This document shows, piece by piece, positions 60,416-64,000 of a stretch of DNA of 64,000 nucleotides. The stretch lies in contig NC_026501.1 of assembly GCF_000182925.2 (NCBI RefSeq), positions 7,791,917-7,855,916 of the forward strand, written 5' to 3'. Position 1 is the first letter of the stretch, and each line of letters begins with the position of its first letter. The DNA is from Neurospora crassa OR74A (taxonomy: Eukaryota > Ascomycota > Sordariomycetes > Sordariales > Sordariaceae). The position numbers and the translations under genes were made by a program. The notes beneath the pieces are model-generated. The model was not told where the DNA came from and did not search any database. It was given only the letters and a program-made list of their open reading frames with translations.

Positions 60416-62003
60416 AACATATGCCAGTACGGCTTGGCACCATAATCCAGCGGCCTTCAGTTCTTCACTTCCGTTTAATATTGACGGCCAGGCACATTTC
60501 CTAGCCTCGACGCTCTACAACTTGTAATTTCTTGACGCAACTAATTCATCAGCATGGTCACGGCGTTTTGTGCGTCTATTCTACGCCTCAGCCGGGGAAA
60601 TGTCATTTCATAAAAAGACGGATGGGCTGTAAGGTATGGCGCAATATCGGGGAAGGGGATATAGAAAAGAGAGAGTGTACACAAAAGCTGGACTGCGAAA
60701 GTATGGGCGGAGATGAGAACTCGATTTAGAGACATCTTACAATGTCATGATGAGAAGAAGGAGGAAAGCGAAAGAAATGGAAGGCAGCATTGTACACATC
60801 CTTGTTATACTTGCCACAATCTTGGCGCAGTCTTGCCGGTAGAGAAAGATAGGTCAGAAGAAAAGCACACACCAAAAAAAAAAAAAAAAAAAAGAAAGAA
60901 ATAGGATGGCACAAGGTCCGAAATCGTCACCGAACCCGGAACTCTTTATCCTTCCCTTCCTGGTTGTAGTGTAGTGGGGGGCTCATCCCGGTCCCGCCGC
61001 CGGTGAAGGCTCCGCTTCACCCCGCGCTGTCAGCGCCATTACGGTCCATCGTGGTGGAGCTGCAGCGGGCCTCGATGACATCGTGGGCGGAATTCGCTTA
61101 GGGTCGGTTTTACACGTGAATTGTTGAACATTATCCGCAGCACGCCACGACGACGAATTCCTAAACAACCCAAGTTCCGACCTATAGCTCGATATACCAC
61201 AGTACGTTCAGTTATGAGAGCAACCCGGGTTGTGTTATGGCACTCCATTCAACCCTGTCTGTCAGTGTCAAAGTGCAGTGTAACTGGTAACTTGCTTTCC
61301 TGCAAACATAGGTAACCACCACGTCGAAAAACAAAACAAAACGAAGCAGTGCAGCCTTGACATACTCTCGTTGGAGAACATGACCTCAGGGCACATGTTG
61401 CATCTCGCCAGCAGCGACCATGGTACCTCTAGGATATCCAGGGGCAAAGCCACTGGCAGATGCAGATGAACTGCTAAGCAAATGCAGGAGAGAAATCTGG
61501 GGGAGGAATCTGGGGAAGCTCCCGTCTCCCGTCTCCCGTCCGAGCCACGCCCCAAGGAATGTAACCTCTCTCATGACCTTACCTACCCCGCACTACCTCA
61601 TTACTCTTACCGCCCACCGCCAGCACACTACTGTACCCCGTCTCAGTCCTTGTTCTGGCGGCGGCCGCCTTTCCCTGTTGAGAGCAAAAAGGGGAGGGGC
61701 AAGTCCCGAAACCAGACCGAAGATCGCCTGGTCAGCAGCGTGCAACGGTGATGGGTCTTTGCTTCGAACCAGTTGGTCTAGGTCGGCCGACTGGGGAGTG
61801 CAAGATGGCTGGATTATCTCTCGCATCAAGGCTTGCGTCTCCTTCCTTCTCCCTACGTTGATACTCGTGTTTCATATACTGTGCTGCTTCTATGATGACA
61901 GGTGTGACGAGACTACGTTGAGCATTTCGAGATACAGGGTACACGGGACAAGGAGGGAGAGATCTTTTGAATATCACTACCCCCCACAGCACACACGCAC
62001 ACG
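60416..62003. other. Intergenic, OCH1 to acyl-CoA synthetase
   Basis: This holds the OCH1 3' end (with a poly-A run at about 60873-60891) and the promoter of the acyl-CoA synthetase gene. Frames at 61268-61574 and 61420-62025 are open without domain character. No gene is seen. Confidence 0.5.
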
Positions 62004-64000
62004 ATGCTCTGCCGACCTCGGCTGACCAGCCCGGCCTTCAGACGAAGCTTGTTCAAAGCATGGCGAAATTCACAGACCTATAGACCGAGATGCCAGACGG
62101 CGAGGTCAATCAGCGGATTGGTAAAGAGTATTGCCCAAGGCCCAACTGACGTAAGTTACTGCTGCCATGATAGTGTAGAAGAGAAGACGGCGAACCCATT
62201 GCTGACGACCGGCTCGTAGCCACCATTGCTTCACGACACCATTCCTCAACACTTCGCTTCCGTCGTCTCCCAACATGGTGACCGTCCTGCAGTGATAGCG
62301 CGATCGCCAACGGCTATCCCCGATGCCTTCCCGAATCTCGCGCCCGACCAGCTTCCCGAAGCTCTAGAAACGGCCCATACATATGAGGAACTTGATCGGG
62401 TATCCAACCGTCTTGCGCATTCCCTACGGTCGCTTGGCGTAAAGAAAGGCGATAGAGTGGCCGTTAGCTTGGGAAACTGCGCAGAATACGCTGCCATCAC
62501 TTACGCCGTCTTCAAGCTCGGTGCCATTCTTGTGCCTTTGAATCCGGGATTCAACGCCAAGCAGGTATCTGCTGCCCTGAATCACCTCAACGTTGAGCTT
62601 CTGATCATTGGCGCTATTACGGATCTGGCCTACAAACCGTGCCGTGGACGGAGCAACCTCCCGCTTCTTCGGGACATTGTTCCTGATATAGAGTCGGGCA
62701 GGATCGAAGCCCCTCATGTGCCATCACTACGAACAGTAGTTGTCCTCGACAACACCCCTTCTCACCCTGCTTCGGAATTTCCACCGCTATCGTCATGCCG
62801 GTCACTCATCCCCTTCTCGATTCTGATGGATGGCTCCGGCGCACCTGTAACACCCGATTCACCACTCTGTCCTTCAGAGACTATCAACATCCAATTCACC
62901 TCCGGCACGACCTCACACCCAAAGGCCGCCATGCTCACTCACACCGGCATTCTCAACAACGGCGCGCTCATCGCCAACCGCATGGGTCTCGAGCCCACCG
63001 ACAGCATGGTCGTTCCTCCTCCGCTCTTCCACTGTTTTGGGTGCATTCTAGGTTACATGGCCACAGCAACCACTGGCGCCGCCATCCTCTTTCCAAGTCC
63101 AGCCTTCGATCCACTAGCCTCTCTTCGCATGGCCGCCGACCACAAGGCTACCGGTCTCTACGGCGTGGCCACCATGTTTGTGGCCATGCTCGAGCTCATC
63201 GGGGCGCAGTCACATCTCTCCGATCCGCTCATACCACTCAAGGACATCGAGGACTTTCCCAACCACCTGCGCAAGGGTATTGCGGCTGGCAGCTCCGTTC
63301 CCGAGAGTCTGATGCGCAGGCTCTACGCAAAGATTGGTCTGCAGGACTTGGTGATCTGCTACGGCATGACGGAGACCAGCCCCGTGAGCCTCATGACAGC
63401 GCCCTCAGACCCGTTCGAGAAGCGCACCGCTTCCGTCGGCAAGGCGATGCCACACACCAAAGTTAAGATCGTCGACCCCCTGGACAGGACGCGAATCTTG
63501 CCCATTGGCGAACGCGGCGAGCTTGCTTCGGCAGGATATTTGGTCATGAAGGGCTACTGGGGCGACCCAGAGCAGACAGCAGAAGTCATGATTACCGAGC
63601 CTGACAACGACGGAAGCGGCTCGAGCACGACATGGATGTATACAGGCGACGAGGCCAGCATGGACTCGGACGGCTACGTGGAGATCACGGGCCGCATCAA
63701 GGATCTGATCATCCGCGGCGGTGAGAACATCCACCCACTCGAGATCGAGAACTGTCTGTTCCAGCATCCGTTGATTGCCGAGGCCAGCGTCGTCGGCGTG
63801 GCGGACGAGAAGCTGGGTGAGAGCGTGGGCGCTTTCATTATTGTTCACAAAGACGTCGAGCCTGTCGAGGGCGAAGGTGGGGGAGGGGATGTGCTCTCGC
63901 TGGAGAGCACGGCGAAGGGACGTAGTGAGGGGAAGAAGACACTGACGAGACGTGAGATCAGGGAGTGGGTTGCTAAGCATCTGTCTCAGCATATGGTGCC
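62004..64000 (+). CDS. ACSF2-like acyl-CoA synthetase, C-terminus beyond window
   Basis: An AMP-forming enzyme that activates fatty acids (probably medium chain) to acyl-CoA. Exons are 62004-62150 and 62220 to the right edge, about 642 residues visible, no stop reached. The first exon is Arg-rich with no acidic residues for the first 40 positions (MLCRPRLTSPAFRRSLFKAW), a likely mitochondrial presequence. The adenylation core shows HTYEELDRVSNRLAHSLRSL, the P-loop-like TSGTTSHPKAAMLTH (from T276), ICYGMTETSP, and YTGD (523-526) with GRIKDLIIRGGENIHPLEIE. In the P-loop the usual Gly of SGTTG is Ser. An insertion with GEGGGGG lies near the C-terminal hinge domain. The missing piece should hold the conserved C-terminal lysine. 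Substrate range is inferred. Confidence 0.9.

Noticed and set aside
1-64000. Secondary metabolite or defence gene cluster
   Set aside because: No synthase, transporter set or paired effector genes; the identified genes are housekeeping and unrelated in pathway.

Overview
This window is nuclear DNA from a filamentous ascomycete, most likely a Sordariomycete close to Sordariales (Neurospora, Sordaria, Podospora and relatives). The evidence is split genes with short introns (about 54-250 nt) using GT-AG ends and CTAAC/CTGAC-like branch sites, C-ending codon preference, long homopolymer tracts, scattered TACCTACCTAGG motifs, and single-copy eukaryotic housekeeping proteins with typical fungal architecture. 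The species cannot be fixed from the sequence alone. No bacterial operon, CRISPR array, rRNA gene or intact transposon is visible.

Layout. At 1-6 kb, an SRP-receptor alpha gene (cut by the left edge) and YIF1 diverge from one promoter, followed by an Mpv17/PMP22-family gene. At 6.6-20.4 kb, a Kelch/coiled-coil polarity gene (Tea1/Kel1 type, minus) and the TORC1 subunit gene KOG1/raptor (plus) diverge from a 4.5-kb intergenic region. At 21.7-37.7 kb lies a dense housekeeping block: Gemin2-like, a probable ribonucleotide-reductase inhibitor with a PIP box, ribosomal protein eS27, a phosducin-like protein, a double zinc-ribbon protein with SUMO-interaction motifs, a leucine-rich-repeat protein and EMC1. 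At 37.7-45.2 kb is a gene-poor stretch holding a decayed gene and a perfect inverted repeat. At 45.2-47.7 kb is an Est1-type protein with an N-terminal zinc finger. At 47.7-59.2 kb is an 11.5-kb desert with RIP-like dinucleotide skew in a sampled segment. The window closes with OCH1 and an ACSF2-like acyl-CoA synthetase cut by the right edge.

Biology. Four genes serve the early secretory pathway: SRP receptor (targeting), EMC1 (membrane insertion), YIF1 (ER-Golgi traffic) and OCH1 (Golgi N-glycan extension). Others cover growth control (KOG1), polarity (Tea1/Kel1), translation and folding (eS27, phosducin-like), snRNP assembly (Gemin2), dNTP supply (RNR inhibitor) and RNA or telomere biology (Est1-type). 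They do not form an evident metabolic cluster. The most interesting leads are the zinc-ribbon/SIM protein, the PIP box in the RNR-inhibitor-like protein, the upstream ORF and 3' tandem repeat of KOG1, and the decayed sequence in the gene-poor regions. Exon borders were placed by reading splice signals and frame by hand; no alignment or database search was run.
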